In this document: one piece after another, positions 47,208 to 56,990 of the stretch
Layout of the letters: every line of letters begins with the position of its first letter
How positions within the stretch are numbered: position 1 is the first letter of the stretch
The notes under the pieces: generated by a model
Seen by the model: only the letters and a program-made list of their open reading frames with translations
What the model was told of the DNA's origin: nothing
The model's database searches: none
Assembly (NCBI RefSeq): GCF_001605895.1
Contig: NZ_LUAW01000011.1
Span: forward strand, 1 to 64,000
DNA: 64,000 nucleotides
Reading direction: 5' to 3'
From: Acinetobacter pragensis
GTDB lineage: Bacteria; Pseudomonadota; Gammaproteobacteria; Pseudomonadales; Moraxellaceae
Made by a program: the position numbers and the translations under genes

Positions 47208-49529
47208 ATGATCAGAATCATTGCAGTTCTCCCTTGTATGATGGCAAGCGCTTTGTGTATTACGACAATTCATGCTGCTGAAAATAATATGATTTTGAGT
47301 AATGTCTGGATCAATGGCATAGACCGGAAAACAGAAATTTTAGTCATTGAAGACGATCAGAATCGGTATGTTGAATGTGATGTTTTAAGGCAGCTGTCAA
47401 TTAAAGTGGAGTTAATGGAAAAAAATCCGCAGCGGTCAGATTACTGTTCTACTGTTACGTCGGATGTGCAGTCGGAATACGACCAAAGCGCACAAGCTAT
47501 TAAAATTATTTTTCCAGCAAACTATTTTTATTCGAACAACTTGGATGCAGAACGCCTAGCGCAGCCTGACCGGGCATCTTTCGGCGCTTACATTAATTAT
47601 GATGTTTTTCTAGATCACACGGAAGATTTGAAAGAGTACAGCATCTTGCCGGAAATCGGTATTTTTAAAGATTATTGGCAATTCAATCAGGCATTCATTG
47701 CAAAACGTTTTGAAGATCAAGACCAAAAAGAAAATAGCGTAACGCGCTTGAACAGTACTTTCTCAATAGATTTTCCTAAAAATTATACGCAGCTTGTGGT
47801 GGGCGACAGCACTACAGTCCTGAATCCTTTTGTAAACTCAATGCGCTATGGCGGGATCAGTTTTGGCACCAATTTTACAGACCGTCCGGATTTTGTATAT
47901 TGGAATGCACCTACATTGCGCGGAAGCGCTGCATTGCCGTCCAAAGTTGATTTGCTGATCAATGGTGTCAGTATTTATCAGCAACAGGTGACGCCCGGTG
48001 ATTTTGTGCTGCAAACAGGGGCGAATATTCAGCAGGCAGGCGATGCTCAGCTGGTGGTGGAAGATATTCTAGGCAACCGGACTGTTCAAAGTTTTCCGCT
48101 GATGATTAACAACCGATTATTGCTGCCCAAATTAAATGAGTACAATGTTACACTGGGTAAGCTGCGCTACAACTATGATACTCAGGATGATGATTACCGT
48201 GAATTTTTCACCAACCTATATTTTCGCCGAGGTATGACTGCCTCAACGACTTTAGGTTTTAATGCGGTTTATAGTGATGATATTAAAAATTTAGGCTTAA
48301 TGTGGACGCAAGGCGTTGCACGGTTTGCATTGGTCGATTTGTATTTGGCAGGCAGTGATGCATTTGGTGAGCAGGGGTATTCGATTGGAACATCGCTGTC
48401 ACGCACATGGAATAAATTTTCGGCAGGAGCATCGGTCGCTTATGCTTCGGAACATTACAAAATGCTGGGCTATTCAGATAATTTGAGCGTACCTGAATTT
48501 GATATTTTGGCATACTTTAATGTTTATGATTGGCTCGGATTCAGCAGTTTAAATTTCAACTATATTGAGCGCAAATATAACAATAATGCGGAAGGTTTTT
48601 CGGCGGACAGCCAAATCCTGAATGTCGGCGTGACCAAAACTGTAAATTCAAATCTGTCACTTGGCGCTTCATATTTTAAAAACTTTGCAGATGTCGGCGG
48701 CTCCAGTGATGATCAGGGTTTTTATTTTTCCTTGAATTATAACTTTGGCAAGGGGCGCAGTGTTTATGCGGCGCATTCCACAGAAGATTTCAGCCGTCTG
48801 CAATATGTGCAAAGTTCTGTAGGTGAAAGTGGTCTGGATTACTTGTTGGGCGCAAGCCAGCGCAAAGGTGATGTGACTTATCAGGCTTACGGTGCATATC
48901 AAACCAATTATGGCGAAATGACTGCTCAGGTGCAGCAATCATCTGATTATGATTCCAAGCAGCTGTCTTACCGCGGCGCGCTGGTGGCCATGGGCGGAAA
49001 AATGGCGTTGACCCGATATGTCGACAATGCTTTTGCTTTGGTCAAAGTCGCAAATTATCCTGATGTAGAAGTATACCGCTCATTATCGCCTGTGGGTAAA
49101 ACCCAAAAAGACGGCACCTTCTTTATTCATAATATCGTGCCTTATATCACGTATGACATTTCATTCAATCAAGATCAAATAACGATGGATGATAAAATTG
49201 ATTATTCAAGTAAAAAAATGATTGGTTTGGATAAACGCGGCTATGTCATCAACTTTCCAATTTATCAAACCAAACTCATTGTTGCCCGTCTGCTGAACGA
49301 AAACGGTGAAACATTCGCCCGCGCCAGTGAAGTGTATACAGATCTTGAAAGCGGTGAATATTCTCCAGTTGATGCAGAAGGGAAAGTATATCTATACGGA
49401 CTCAAACCCGGAACTTATCCAATTACAGTAAAAACTACAGGTGGCAGGGTTTGTCATTCTGTTTTGACGATTCCATCAAAAAATTTGGAGCAGTTTGCTT
49501 CAAAAACAGTTGATCTATTATGCAAATAA
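47208..49529 (+). CDS. Outer-membrane fimbrial usher
   Basis: The 773-residue protein has a signal peptide (MIRIIAVLPCMMASALCITTIHA) and the usher plan: N-terminal chaperone-binding domain, a 24-strand-type barrel with plug (VLLINGVSIYQQQVTPGDFVLQ-like near 250) and short C-terminal domains. It is shorter than classical ushers (about 850) and fits the archaic branch. I take ATG at 47208 because GAGGTG lies 8 bases upstream; a GTG start at 47199 would overlap that site. Confidence 0.88.
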   Translation: MIRIIAVLPCMMASALCITTIHAAENNMILSNVWINGIDRKTEILVIEDDQNRYVECDVLRQLSIKVELMEKNPQRSDYCSTVTSDVQSEYDQSAQAIKIIFPANYFYSNNLDAERLAQPDRASFGAYINYDVFLDHTEDLKEYSILPEIGIFKDYWQFNQAFIAKRFEDQDQKENSVTRLNSTFSIDFPKNYTQLVVGDSTTVLNPFVNSMRYGGISFGTNFTDRPDFVYWNAPTLRGSAALPSKVDLLINGVSIYQQQVTPGDFVLQTGANIQQAGDAQLVVEDILGNRTVQSFPLMINNRLLLPKLNEYNVTLGKLRYNYDTQDDDYREFFTNLYFRRGMTASTTLGFNAVYSDDIKNLGLMWTQGVARFALVDLYLAGSDAFGEQGYSIGTSLSRTWNKFSAGASVAYASEHYKMLGYSDNLSVPEFDILAYFNVYDWLGFSSLNFNYIERKYNNNAEGFSADSQILNVGVTKTVNSNLSLGASYFKNFADVGGSSDDQGFYFSLNYNFGKGRSVYAAHSTEDFSRLQYVQSSVGESGLDYLLGASQRKGDVTYQAYGAYQTNYGEMTAQVQQSSDYDSKQLSYRGALVAMGGKMALTRYVDNAFALVKVANYPDVEVYRSLSPVGKTQKDGTFFIHNIVPYITYDISFNQDQITMDDKIDYSSKKMIGLDKRGYVINFPIYQTKLIVARLLNENGETFARASEVYTDLESGEYSPVDAEGKVYLYGLKPGTYPITVKTTGGRVCHSVLTIPSKNLEQFASKTVDLLCK

Positions 49530-49540
49530 GGAGATGAATC

Positions 49541-49960
49541 ATGAAAGGTCTTATCTCATTGCTGATTATCGCGGCTGCGGCAAGCAGCGCGATGGCACAT
49601 GCAAATTTCTGCTCATTAGGCGCAATTTCGGAGCGGGACATGCGCCTCTCAACTTACCGCAAAAGCCAAGCGGCTTCGAGCTTCCGCATCAATTGCGATC
49701 AGTCCTACAGCATCCGCTTTACCAGCATGAACCTGCGCTCGCCGCAAGGGGAAAGCGCTGTCAGCAATGGCGCCTATAAGCTGAGCACCCGGATGTGGAT
49801 ACAGGGCGCAAATAAAAGCGAATGGAATGCCATGCTGTCGCCGAACTCCCCGGGCAAGGACAATAAATATGTAGTCGGTGTGCAATTGCTGGAAGCTCCG
49901 ACCATCAATACGCCTGCAGGCATTTACCGCGACGTGGTGTTTATTAGTCTGTCTTTTTAA
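49541..49960 (+). CDS. Minor pilin-like protein, single domain
   Basis: The 139-residue protein has a signal peptide (cleavage near AMAHA) and a pilin-like core with two cysteines (CSLG near residue 24, NCDQSYSIRF near 51), ending in IYRDVVFISLSF. It resembles a single spore-coat-U domain. In archaic systems the tip adhesin normally has two domains and is about 300 residues; this one has one. It is last in the operon, 11 bases after the usher. Its base composition is more GC-rich than that of the other fimbrial genes. Confidence 0.75.
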   Translation: MKGLISLLIIAAAASSAMAHANFCSLGAISERDMRLSTYRKSQAASSFRINCDQSYSIRFTSMNLRSPQGESAVSNGAYKLSTRMWIQGANKSEWNAMLSPNSPGKDNKYVVGVQLLEAPTINTPAGIYRDVVFISLSF

Positions 49961-49994
49961 GCTGTTCCTCTTTTGATCTAGCCCTAGTGATCAT

Positions 49995-50030
49995 CAGCCG
50001 CTGAATTGCATGTGAGGCGGCTGTTTTTTT
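49995..50030 (+). terminator. Intrinsic terminator after the fimbrial operon
   Basis: CAGCCGC pairs with GCGGCTG (loop of 15), followed by seven T. Confidence 0.82.
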
Positions 50031-50166
50031 ACCTTTAATATCTGGGGGTGTGCAGTTGAGAGGGAGGACTTTGTATACGCAATGTCTTGGGAGTGTCATT
50101 GAAGCATCATCAAAGTGAAAGATATGCTGGCTATACTTCTGTTAAAACTCAAATGATAGGTAAAAT

Positions 50167-51444
50167 ATGGAACCGGTCTCTGTATTTGGTCATTTAAAAC
50201 AACAAGATTTTCCAGAAAGCTTTAAGTTTTATTTTAAGCATAAAAATATACAGAATACTCAAAATGATCACCGTACTCTGAATGAGCTTGTGCGCCCAAA
50301 ATTAAAAATAGCGGTAGTGACTGAAACATGGCCGCCAGAAATTAATGGCGTGGCTTTGTCGCTTTTGCAATTATGCAAAGGTTTGCAGCAGCAGGGACAT
50401 AAAATTCTTTTAATCCGCCCGCAGCAAAAAATGGGCTGCAGTCAATTTTCGCCGAATAAAGAATGCTTGGTTATGGCGCAGGCGATCCCGCGCTATCCCT
50501 CTCTGAAATTTGGCTGGCCGCAGTTTTTGAAGGTATCCAGCGCGATAGATGATTTTACCCCAGATGTAGTACATGTTGTGACTGAAGGGCCGCTGGGTCT
50601 GGCTGCGCTGCAGGCGGCTAAGGCCAAGAATATTCCAGTTTCCAGCGGTTTTCATTCTGCTTTTCAAGATTTTAGCCGCTTTTTTGACTTGGCATTTTTA
50701 TTGAAGCCTATTCAGCGGTACTTATGCTGGTTTCACAATAATACACAATTAACCTGTGTGCCCAGTAAAGACACGGCACAAACTTTGCAAGATTTAGGGG
50801 TGCATTGTCCGATGGCTGTGGTAGGGCGCGGTGTTGATGTCGAATGCTTTAACCCTAAATATGCCTCGGGTCAGTTGCGTCAGAGATGGGGTGCGGATGA
50901 GCAAACTGCCGTGCTGCTGTATGTCGGAAGGCTATCTCCTGAAAAAGAGGTTAATGTGATCATTCATGCTTTCATCGCCAGACAAAAGGTCAGCAGGCAG
51001 AAAACTGTGCTGGTTATTGTTGGTGATGGTCCTGAGCGTGAAAAATTGCAGCGCTTGAGTCAGTCAGCTCCTGTGATTTTTATGGGCAGTTTAAGCGGTC
51101 ATCAATTGTCCGAAGCCTACGCCAGCGCAGATGCATTTGTTTTTGCCAGTCAGCTGGAAACTTTTGGCAATGTCGTGCTGGAAGCGATGGCCAGCGGACT
51201 GCCGGTAGTCGCCTACGACTATGCAAGCCCGCAGCTGCATGTCTGCCATCAGTACTCAGGCTGGCTGTGCACGCTGGGCGATACGGCATCATTTATCAGT
51301 TCCATTTGCCAATTGCCGGATCGGACTATGCTTAAAAATATGGGAAGAAAGGCGAGAGAAGATATTCAGGGTGTTGGCTGGCAATACCCAGTTCAGCAAT
51401 TTGAACAGGCGCTATACTCGGCAGCGAGGATCATCCCGAGATGA
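50167..51444 (+). CDS. Glycosyltransferase family 4-type protein
   Basis: The 425-residue GT-B enzyme has an N-terminal domain starting LKIAVVTETWPPEINGVALSL (about 47-67), a middle with HVVTEGPLGLAALQAA, and a C-terminal donor-binding domain with LLYVGRLSPEKEVNVIIHAF and SQLETFGNVVLEAMASGLPVVAYDYA. It likely transfers a nucleotide-sugar to a lipid acceptor (MgtA-like); the acceptor and sugar are not known. The first 45 residues are low in complexity and outside the fold. The gene ends 33 bases before a PAP2-type phosphatase, which fits lipid or cell-envelope work. Confidence 0.85.
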   Translation: MEPVSVFGHLKQQDFPESFKFYFKHKNIQNTQNDHRTLNELVRPKLKIAVVTETWPPEINGVALSLLQLCKGLQQQGHKILLIRPQQKMGCSQFSPNKECLVMAQAIPRYPSLKFGWPQFLKVSSAIDDFTPDVVHVVTEGPLGLAALQAAKAKNIPVSSGFHSAFQDFSRFFDLAFLLKPIQRYLCWFHNNTQLTCVPSKDTAQTLQDLGVHCPMAVVGRGVDVECFNPKYASGQLRQRWGADEQTAVLLYVGRLSPEKEVNVIIHAFIARQKVSRQKTVLVIVGDGPEREKLQRLSQSAPVIFMGSLSGHQLSEAYASADAFVFASQLETFGNVVLEAMASGLPVVAYDYASPQLHVCHQYSGWLCTLGDTASFISSICQLPDRTMLKNMGRKAREDIQGVGWQYPVQQFEQALYSAARIIPR

Positions 51445-51477
51445 TTTAAGCACAGTCAGGCGCCCGAGGAGAGAATA

Positions 51478-52029
51478 ATGAGACTTAAAAATGCGAAAAT
51501 AAGAATGCTCGATCTCGATTTAAAAGGCTGTATTTACCTCAATACATTTTCCCGCTCAGAACGGGTGGCGCAATTTTTTAAAGTCATCAGCCGCTTGGGT
51601 GATGGGATATTCTGGTATGTCATGCTGGGCGCAGTATGGATATTGCAGGGGCTGATGTATGGCCTGCAATTGCTGTATCTGATGCTGGGCGGCTCGGTTG
51701 GAACCAGTATTTATAAGGTGCTGAAGAAAAAAACCGTCCGTCCGAGGCCTTATCAAGTGCATCAGGTCATCCGTCTGGGTGAGCGCCCGCTGGATCATTT
51801 CAGTTTTCCGTCAGGACATACCTTGCATGCAGTAATGGCGACCACGGTCTTGGGCTATGTACAGCCTGTGCTGCTGATTTTAATGCTGCCGTTTACGGTG
51901 CTGGTGGCATTGTCCCGCATGGTGCTGGGGCTGCATTATCCAAGTGATGTGGCGGTCGGCGCTATCATTGGCGGGACGGTGGCATCAGCCATTGTGCTGA
52001 TTGCGCCATGGCTGAATATTATTTTATAG
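51478..52029 (+). CDS. PAP2-family membrane phosphatase
   Basis: The 183-residue membrane protein has the three PAP2 motifs: KKKTVRPRP (about 81-89), FPSGHTLHA (about 112-120) and SRMVLGLHYPSDV (about 143-155), with several hydrophobic helices between. Family members remove phosphate from undecaprenyl pyrophosphate, phosphatidate or phosphatidylglycerophosphate. The substrate is unknown here. It lies next to a lipid-type glycosyltransferase. Confidence 0.88.
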   Translation: MRLKNAKIRMLDLDLKGCIYLNTFSRSERVAQFFKVISRLGDGIFWYVMLGAVWILQGLMYGLQLLYLMLGGSVGTSIYKVLKKKTVRPRPYQVHQVIRLGERPLDHFSFPSGHTLHAVMATTVLGYVQPVLLILMLPFTVLVALSRMVLGLHYPSDVAVGAIIGGTVASAIVLIAPWLNIIL

Positions 52030-52150
52030 CGCTGAAATCGCCTCGAGAAAGCCTGAAAAAAAATGCTGAACAGGCTGTGAAAGTTTAGGCAGTTTTTTTG
52101 AAATTTGATAAAGTACTTGGAATCATTTATAGGATGTTAGGAAGAGTCGC

Positions 52151-52351
52151 ATGGGCTTACGCTGGACAGATACGATTGATATTGCAATTGAGCTGTATGA
52201 CGCGCATCCGGATGTAGATCCGCAATGGGTTCGTTTTACTGATTTGCATGCATGGGTTTGCGCTTTGCCGGAATTTTCAGATAATCCTGAAAAATCAACA
52301 GAAGGTTTGCTGGAAGCCATTCAAATGGCATGGATTGATGAAGCAAGCTGA
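52151..52351 (+). CDS. iscX: Fe-S cluster assembly protein IscX
   Basis: The 66-residue acidic protein matches IscX/YfhJ: LRWTDTIDIAIELYDAHPDVDP at the N-terminus and the C-terminal FSDNPEKSTEGLLEAIQMAWIDEA. It binds the cysteine desulfurase IscS and tunes sulfur transfer. It is placed alone before ndk, away from an isc operon. Confidence 0.9.
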   Translation: MGLRWTDTIDIAIELYDAHPDVDPQWVRFTDLHAWVCALPEFSDNPEKSTEGLLEAIQMAWIDEAS

Positions 52352-52461
52352 CACTGCGTCGAAAAAAACCATTTTTTTACATTCCAAAAGCAGAAAATAG
52401 CGCATTATTCGGTATAATGCGCCAAATTTTTCTGTCAACATTATGACTTAAGGAGCCTATC

Positions 52462-52893
52462 ATGGCTATCGAACGTACTTTATCTATCGTAAAACCAGAC
52501 GCAGTTGCTAAAAACCACATCGGTGACATCTTTGCCCGTTTTGAAAAAGCTGGTCTTAAAATTGTTGCAACTAAAATGAAACACTTGACTCAAGCTGAAG
52601 CTGAAGGCTTCTACGCTGAGCACAAAGAACGCGGTTTCTTTGCTGACCTAGTTGCATTCATGACTTCTGGTCCAGTGGTTGTTTCTGTTCTTGAAGGCGA
52701 AAATGCAGTTCTTGCACACCGTGACATCCTTGGCGCGACTAACCCTAAAGAAGCAGCTCCAGGCACTATCCGCGCTGATTTCGCTGTAAGCATCGATGAA
52801 AATGCTGCTCACGGTTCTGACTCTGTAGCCTCTGCTGACCGTGAAGTGAACTACTTCTTCGCTCAAACTGAGATTGCTCCGCGTACTCGTTAA
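52462..52893 (+). CDS. ndk: Nucleoside diphosphate kinase
   Basis: The 143-residue enzyme passes phosphate between nucleoside triphosphates and diphosphates through a phospho-histidine. The active His lies in NAAHGSDS (about residue 117), with the N-terminal [14 protein letters not shown]. It is monocistronic, with its own terminator. TAAGGAGCC precedes the ATG. Confidence 0.96.
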   Translation: MAIERTLSIVKPDAVAKNHIGDIFARFEKAGLKIVATKMKHLTQAEAEGFYAEHKERGFFADLVAFMTSGPVVVSVLEGENAVLAHRDILGATNPKEAAPGTIRADFAVSIDENAAHGSDSVASADREVNYFFAQTEIAPRTR

Positions 52894-52905
52894 TTCGAAG
52901 TATTC

Positions 52906-52943
52906 AAACCAGATAAGTGTTATTATACTTATCTGGTTTTTTT
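52906..52943 (+). terminator. Intrinsic terminator after ndk
   Basis: AAACCAGATAAGT pairs with ACTTATCTGGTTT, followed by more T. Confidence 0.88.
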
Positions 52944-53015
52944 ATTCTCTGAATAAAGCTTTGCTCTTTTTTTGAGCTTCTCCTTTCATCTTTAGACATG
53001 GTTTAGGTAATACAC

Positions 53016-54251
53016 ATGAGTACTGAAGTAGTCGCTGTATCTGCAGTTTCGGCTGAACAGCTGCAATCTCCATCCGCTCCTGCACAGCAAATTGCTGTGG
53101 AGAAAGTGAACTTACTTGGCATGTCGCGCCCGCAAATGGAAAAATTCTTCGAAGACATGGGCGAAAAAAAGTTCCGTGCAGGGCAGGTGATGAAGTGGAT
53201 TCACCAGTTCTTTGTGACTGATTTTGCGCAGATGACTAATATCTCAGGCAAACTGCGTGAAAAATTAGAAAAGATTTGTGAAATTAAAGCGCCGGAAGTG
53301 GTGCATAAAAACTATTCAAAAGACGGCACCCGAAAATGGGTATTCCGTGTCGGGGATGGTGAAGGGTCACTGGTTGAAACGGTGCTGATTCCTGCTGAAC
53401 ACCGCAGCGGTTTACGCCGGACTTTATGCATTTCCTCGCAAGTCGGCTGTGCGCTGGACTGTTCGTTCTGTTCGACGGGCAAGCAAGGATTCCAGCGTGA
53501 TTTGAGCCAAGCGGAAATTATTGGCCAGCTGTGGATGGCCAACTATTCATATATGGAAGACGTGCCTGTGCTTGAGCGCGAACGTTCAGTGACGAATGTC
53601 GTCATGATGGGCATGGGTGAACCGTTGCTGAACTATGATGCTGTACTGAACTCTATGCGCACCATGCTGGATGATTTCGCATACGGCATGTCAAAACGCC
53701 GTGTGACGCTGTCAACGTCTGGTGTTGTGCCTAAAATTGATCAAATGGTGAAAGATATTGATGTAGCTTTGGCAATTTCACTGCATGCGCCAAATGACGA
53801 GCTGCGCAATGAATTGGTGCCGATCAATAAAAAGTATCCGCTGGAACAGCTCATTGCGGCTTGTCAGCGCTATATTGCCAAAGACGGCAATGAAAGCTCG
53901 CGTAAGCATGTCACCATTGAATATGTGATGCTGGATGGCGTGAATGACCATCCTGAACATGCACAGCAAATGATTAGGCTGCTGAAAAATTTACCAAGCA
54001 AAATCAATTTAATTCCATTTAATCCATTTCCGCATGCGCCATATGGCCGCTCAAGCCGTAACCGGATCATTTCTTTCCAAAAAACTTTGTCTGATGCCGG
54101 TTTTGTGTGTACGATTCGTCAGACACGCGGTGATGATATTGATGCTGCGTGCGGACAGCTTGTGGGGCAAGTTGCAGACCGTACCCGCCGCGCAGAGCAG
54201 TGGAAGAAAAAAGTGGCGCAGCAAAACGAGATTCTGCGCTCGCAAGGATAA
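53016..54251 (+). CDS. rlmN: Dual-specificity RNA methyltransferase RlmN
   Basis: The 411-residue radical-SAM enzyme methylates C2 of adenine 2503 in 23S rRNA and adenine 37 in some tRNAs. The CxxxCxxC cluster is CALDCSFC (Cys 145, 149, 152), followed by [10 protein letters not shown] and the C-terminal ACGQL with the second active-site Cys. The N-terminal 30 residues are Ala/Gln/Ser-rich. It starts the chain rlmN-pilF-rodZ-ispG-hisS-yfgM-bamB-der. Confidence 0.95.
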   Translation: MSTEVVAVSAVSAEQLQSPSAPAQQIAVEKVNLLGMSRPQMEKFFEDMGEKKFRAGQVMKWIHQFFVTDFAQMTNISGKLREKLEKICEIKAPEVVHKNYSKDGTRKWVFRVGDGEGSLVETVLIPAEHRSGLRRTLCISSQVGCALDCSFCSTGKQGFQRDLSQAEIIGQLWMANYSYMEDVPVLERERSVTNVVMMGMGEPLLNYDAVLNSMRTMLDDFAYGMSKRRVTLSTSGVVPKIDQMVKDIDVALAISLHAPNDELRNELVPINKKYPLEQLIAACQRYIAKDGNESSRKHVTIEYVMLDGVNDHPEHAQQMIRLLKNLPSKINLIPFNPFPHAPYGRSSRNRIISFQKTLSDAGFVCTIRQTRGDDIDAACGQLVGQVADRTRRAEQWKKKVAQQNEILRSQG

Positions 54252-54266
54252 TAAAGAGGCAGTCAA

Positions 54267-55073
54267 TTGAGAACCTTAACGTGCAAATTTGCTTTTATTA
54301 CGTCTTTTTGTTTATCAGCGGCGATGCTGACGGCATGTCAGACACCACAAACATTGAGCAAAAAAGATCCGGAAAAAGCCGCTAAAGTACGCACTCAATT
54401 GGCAGTTGAATATATTAAATCAGGTGATCTGGATGCGGCTAAGCGCGCTCTGGATCAGTCGCTGGAACAGAATCCGCGTGATGCGCAGGCCAATATGATG
54501 ATGGGCGTTTTGCTGCAGCAGGAAGGCAGCAAGCTGAATATGGAAAAAGCGGACGGATATTTCCGCCGTGCAATTTCTATAGAGCCTAAAAATGCACAGG
54601 CGCGTAACAACTATGGTACGTATTTGTATCAAGTTGAGCGCTATAATGACGCGCTTGAGCAATTGACCATCGCTGGCGCCACTTTAGGCTATGATCAGCG
54701 TGCGCGGTCGCTTGAAAACGCAGGCCGAATTTACTTGAAACTGGGCGATGTTGCGAATGCTGAAAAAACATTCAAACAGGCTTTGCAAGCCAATCGTGAT
54801 TCCTATGTTTCAATGTTAGAGTTGGCGGAAATTTTTTATTTGAACCAGCAAAACGCTGCCGCTACGCAAATGTATGAACAGTTCGTGCGTGCAGTGGGAC
54901 AACAGAACCAAGGCGCCCGGGCGCTTTGGATCGGTATACGCACTGCGCGTGCGAATGGGGACAAAATGGGGATGCAGGAGCTGGTGAATCAGCTGCGTGC
55001 GCTTTATCCGCAAAGCCCTGAATACCAGCGTTATTTGCAATTACAGTACAGTACTGAGGCCGTATGGAAGTAA
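54267..55073 (+). CDS. pilF: Type IV pilus biogenesis lipoprotein PilF/PilW
   Basis: The 268-residue protein has a lipoprotein signal (lipobox LTAC, Cys about 24) and tandem TPR repeats beginning RTQLAVEYIKSGDLDAAKRAL. It serves as pilotin for the PilQ secretin. The start is TTG at 54267, with AAAGAGGC upstream. Its 3' end overlaps rodZ by 10 bases. Confidence 0.9.
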   Translation: MRTLTCKFAFITSFCLSAAMLTACQTPQTLSKKDPEKAAKVRTQLAVEYIKSGDLDAAKRALDQSLEQNPRDAQANMMMGVLLQQEGSKLNMEKADGYFRRAISIEPKNAQARNNYGTYLYQVERYNDALEQLTIAGATLGYDQRARSLENAGRIYLKLGDVANAEKTFKQALQANRDSYVSMLELAEIFYLNQQNAAATQMYEQFVRAVGQQNQGARALWIGIRTARANGDKMGMQELVNQLRALYPQSPEYQRYLQLQYSTEAVWK

Positions 55074-55852
55074 ATCCTAATTCACCGCAATCGAATACTT
55101 CGAGCGTAGCTCCAAATGCGTTAGGAAATGTACAGCGCCCAGGCGAGTACTTGCGTCAGATCCGCATTGCTCAAAAGCTGGAGCTGGATGATGCGGCGAA
55201 GGAATTGAATATTCCTGTGAAAACGCTGACCGCACTGGAGCAGGATGATTATAAATCACTGCCAGAAGCAACATTTATCAAGGGTTACTACCGGACATAC
55301 GCTAAATTCTTAAAGGTTGATGCAACCAATATTATCCAGCGTTTTGATGAAATCTACGCCAATGATACGGGCATGCTGCCGAACCATGCATTGAATAATT
55401 CGCCCATTAAAATTATGGGTAAGCTGCCTGGTTCAAACCGTGACCGCAACCGTAAATGGCTGAAACGCGGCTTAATCGCAGCGGCTGTTATTGCTGTTCT
55501 GGCGATATTGATGTCTGTTGTTCAAAACATGTCGGACAGCTCGAGTACGGATGCTGCAGATGCTTCTCAATCATCGGAAGTGCAGGTTTTAAATTTAGAG
55601 AATGGCGCAGCAGCATCAGGGGATCAATTGGCCCTGCAATTCAGCCATCCAACATCTGTGCATATTGTGGATTCAACCGGAAAAGTTTTAGCGACAGGGC
55701 GTCAGGCGTCTACGCTGAACCTGTCGGGTGAGCCGCCTTTCCAAATCCGTTTGGATGATGCCGCTGCTGTGTCATTAAGTTTAAATAATGAAGCGATTTC
55801 ATTGTCACCATATACCGTAAACGGCAAAGCAGATTTCCGTTTATCACGTTAA
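55064..55852 (+). CDS. rodZ: RodZ-like cell-shape/HTH membrane protein
   Basis: The 262-residue protein has an N-terminal cytoplasmic HTH (GEYLRQIRIAQKLELDDAAKELNIP then FIKGYYRTYAKFLKVD), one membrane helix (GLIAAAVIAVLAILMSVVQ, about 136-154) and a C-terminal DUF4115 domain. RodZ links MreB to the cell-wall elongation complex. It overlaps pilF, so translation may be coupled. Confidence 0.86.
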   Translation: MEVNPNSPQSNTSSVAPNALGNVQRPGEYLRQIRIAQKLELDDAAKELNIPVKTLTALEQDDYKSLPEATFIKGYYRTYAKFLKVDATNIIQRFDEIYANDTGMLPNHALNNSPIKIMGKLPGSNRDRNRKWLKRGLIAAAVIAVLAILMSVVQNMSDSSSTDAADASQSSEVQVLNLENGAAASGDQLALQFSHPTSVHIVDSTGKVLATGRQASTLNLSGEPPFQIRLDDAAAVSLSLNNEAISLSPYTVNGKADFRLSR

Positions 55853-55874
55853 TGGCTGAGGGCAGAGTGAAACC

Positions 55875-56990
55875 ATGATTGTAAATCCAATAAAGCGCCG
55901 TCCAACCCGTAAAATCCGTGTCGGTTCCGTTTACGTCGGCGGCGATGCGCCAATCAGCATTCAGAGTATGACCAATACTGAAACCTGTGATGTTGATGCC
56001 ACCGTTGCGCAGATTCAGCGCTGTGCTGATGTCGGCGCAGATATCATGCGTGTTTCTGTGCCCAGCATGGACGCCGCGGAAGCCTTTGGTGAAATTCGCA
56101 AACGCGTGACTGTGCCATTGGTTGCGGACATTCATTTTGATTATAAAATTGCGCTGCGTGTAGCAGATTTGGGCGCAGACTGCCTGCGTATTAATCCGGG
56201 CAATATCGGTTCAGAAGCAAAAATCCGTGAAGTTGTCGCTGCAGCCAGACATAACGATATTTCCATGCGCATCGGTGTTAATGCTGGCTCCTTGGAAAAA
56301 GATATTCAAAAAAAATACGGTGAACCTACGGGTCAAGCCTTGCTTGAATCCGCCATGCGCCATATTGATATTTTAGACCGCTTGGATTTTCAGGAGTTTA
56401 AAATATCAGTCAAGGCATCGAATGTATTTTTAACCATGGATGCTTACCGGTTGCTGTCAGCGCAGATTGATAATCCGCTGCATTTAGGCGTGACTGAAGC
56501 CGGTGTATACCGCACAGGTTCTGTAAAGTCAGCGATTGCTTTGGGCGGTCTGCTGATGGAAGGCATTGGCGATACCATGCGTATTTCATTGGCGGCAGAG
56601 CCTGAAGAAGAAGTTAAAATCGGTTTTGATATTTTAAAGTCATTGAGCCTGCGTTCTAACGGCATCAACTTTATTGCCTGCCCAAGCTGTTCACGTCAAG
56701 AATTTAACGTGATTAAAGTCATGCAGTCATTGGAAGAACGGTTGGAAGATATTCGTACCCCAATGGATGTCTCGGTCATTGGCTGCAAGGTCAATGGTCC
56801 CGGCGAAGCCAAAGAAGCCGATATTGGCGTGGTAGGTGCAAGTCCGCGCTCACTCGTGTATCGTAATGGCGAGAAAAGTCATTTAATTGACACAAATCAG
56901 TTGGTTGATGAAATCGAAACAATGGTTCGTCAACGAGTTAAGGCGCTTGAAGAAGCAAAATCTAAAGAAATTATACGCAGTAAATCATGA
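55875..56990 (+). CDS. ispG: 4-hydroxy-3-methylbut-2-enyl diphosphate synthase, IspG
   Basis: The 371-residue Fe-S enzyme performs the penultimate step of the MEP isoprenoid pathway. The N-terminal TIM-barrel starts with [16 protein letters not shown]; the cluster cysteines are in CPSCSRQEF (two, about 269-272) and [10 protein letters not shown] (about 304). Motifs are complete. It overlaps hisS by 4 bases. Confidence 0.95.
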   Translation: MIVNPIKRRPTRKIRVGSVYVGGDAPISIQSMTNTETCDVDATVAQIQRCADVGADIMRVSVPSMDAAEAFGEIRKRVTVPLVADIHFDYKIALRVADLGADCLRINPGNIGSEAKIREVVAAARHNDISMRIGVNAGSLEKDIQKKYGEPTGQALLESAMRHIDILDRLDFQEFKISVKASNVFLTMDAYRLLSAQIDNPLHLGVTEAGVYRTGSVKSAIALGGLLMEGIGDTMRISLAAEPEEEVKIGFDILKSLSLRSNGINFIACPSCSRQEFNVIKVMQSLEERLEDIRTPMDVSVIGCKVNGPGEAKEADIGVVGASPRSLVYRNGEKSHLIDTNQLVDEIETMVRQRVKALEEAKSKEIIRSKS

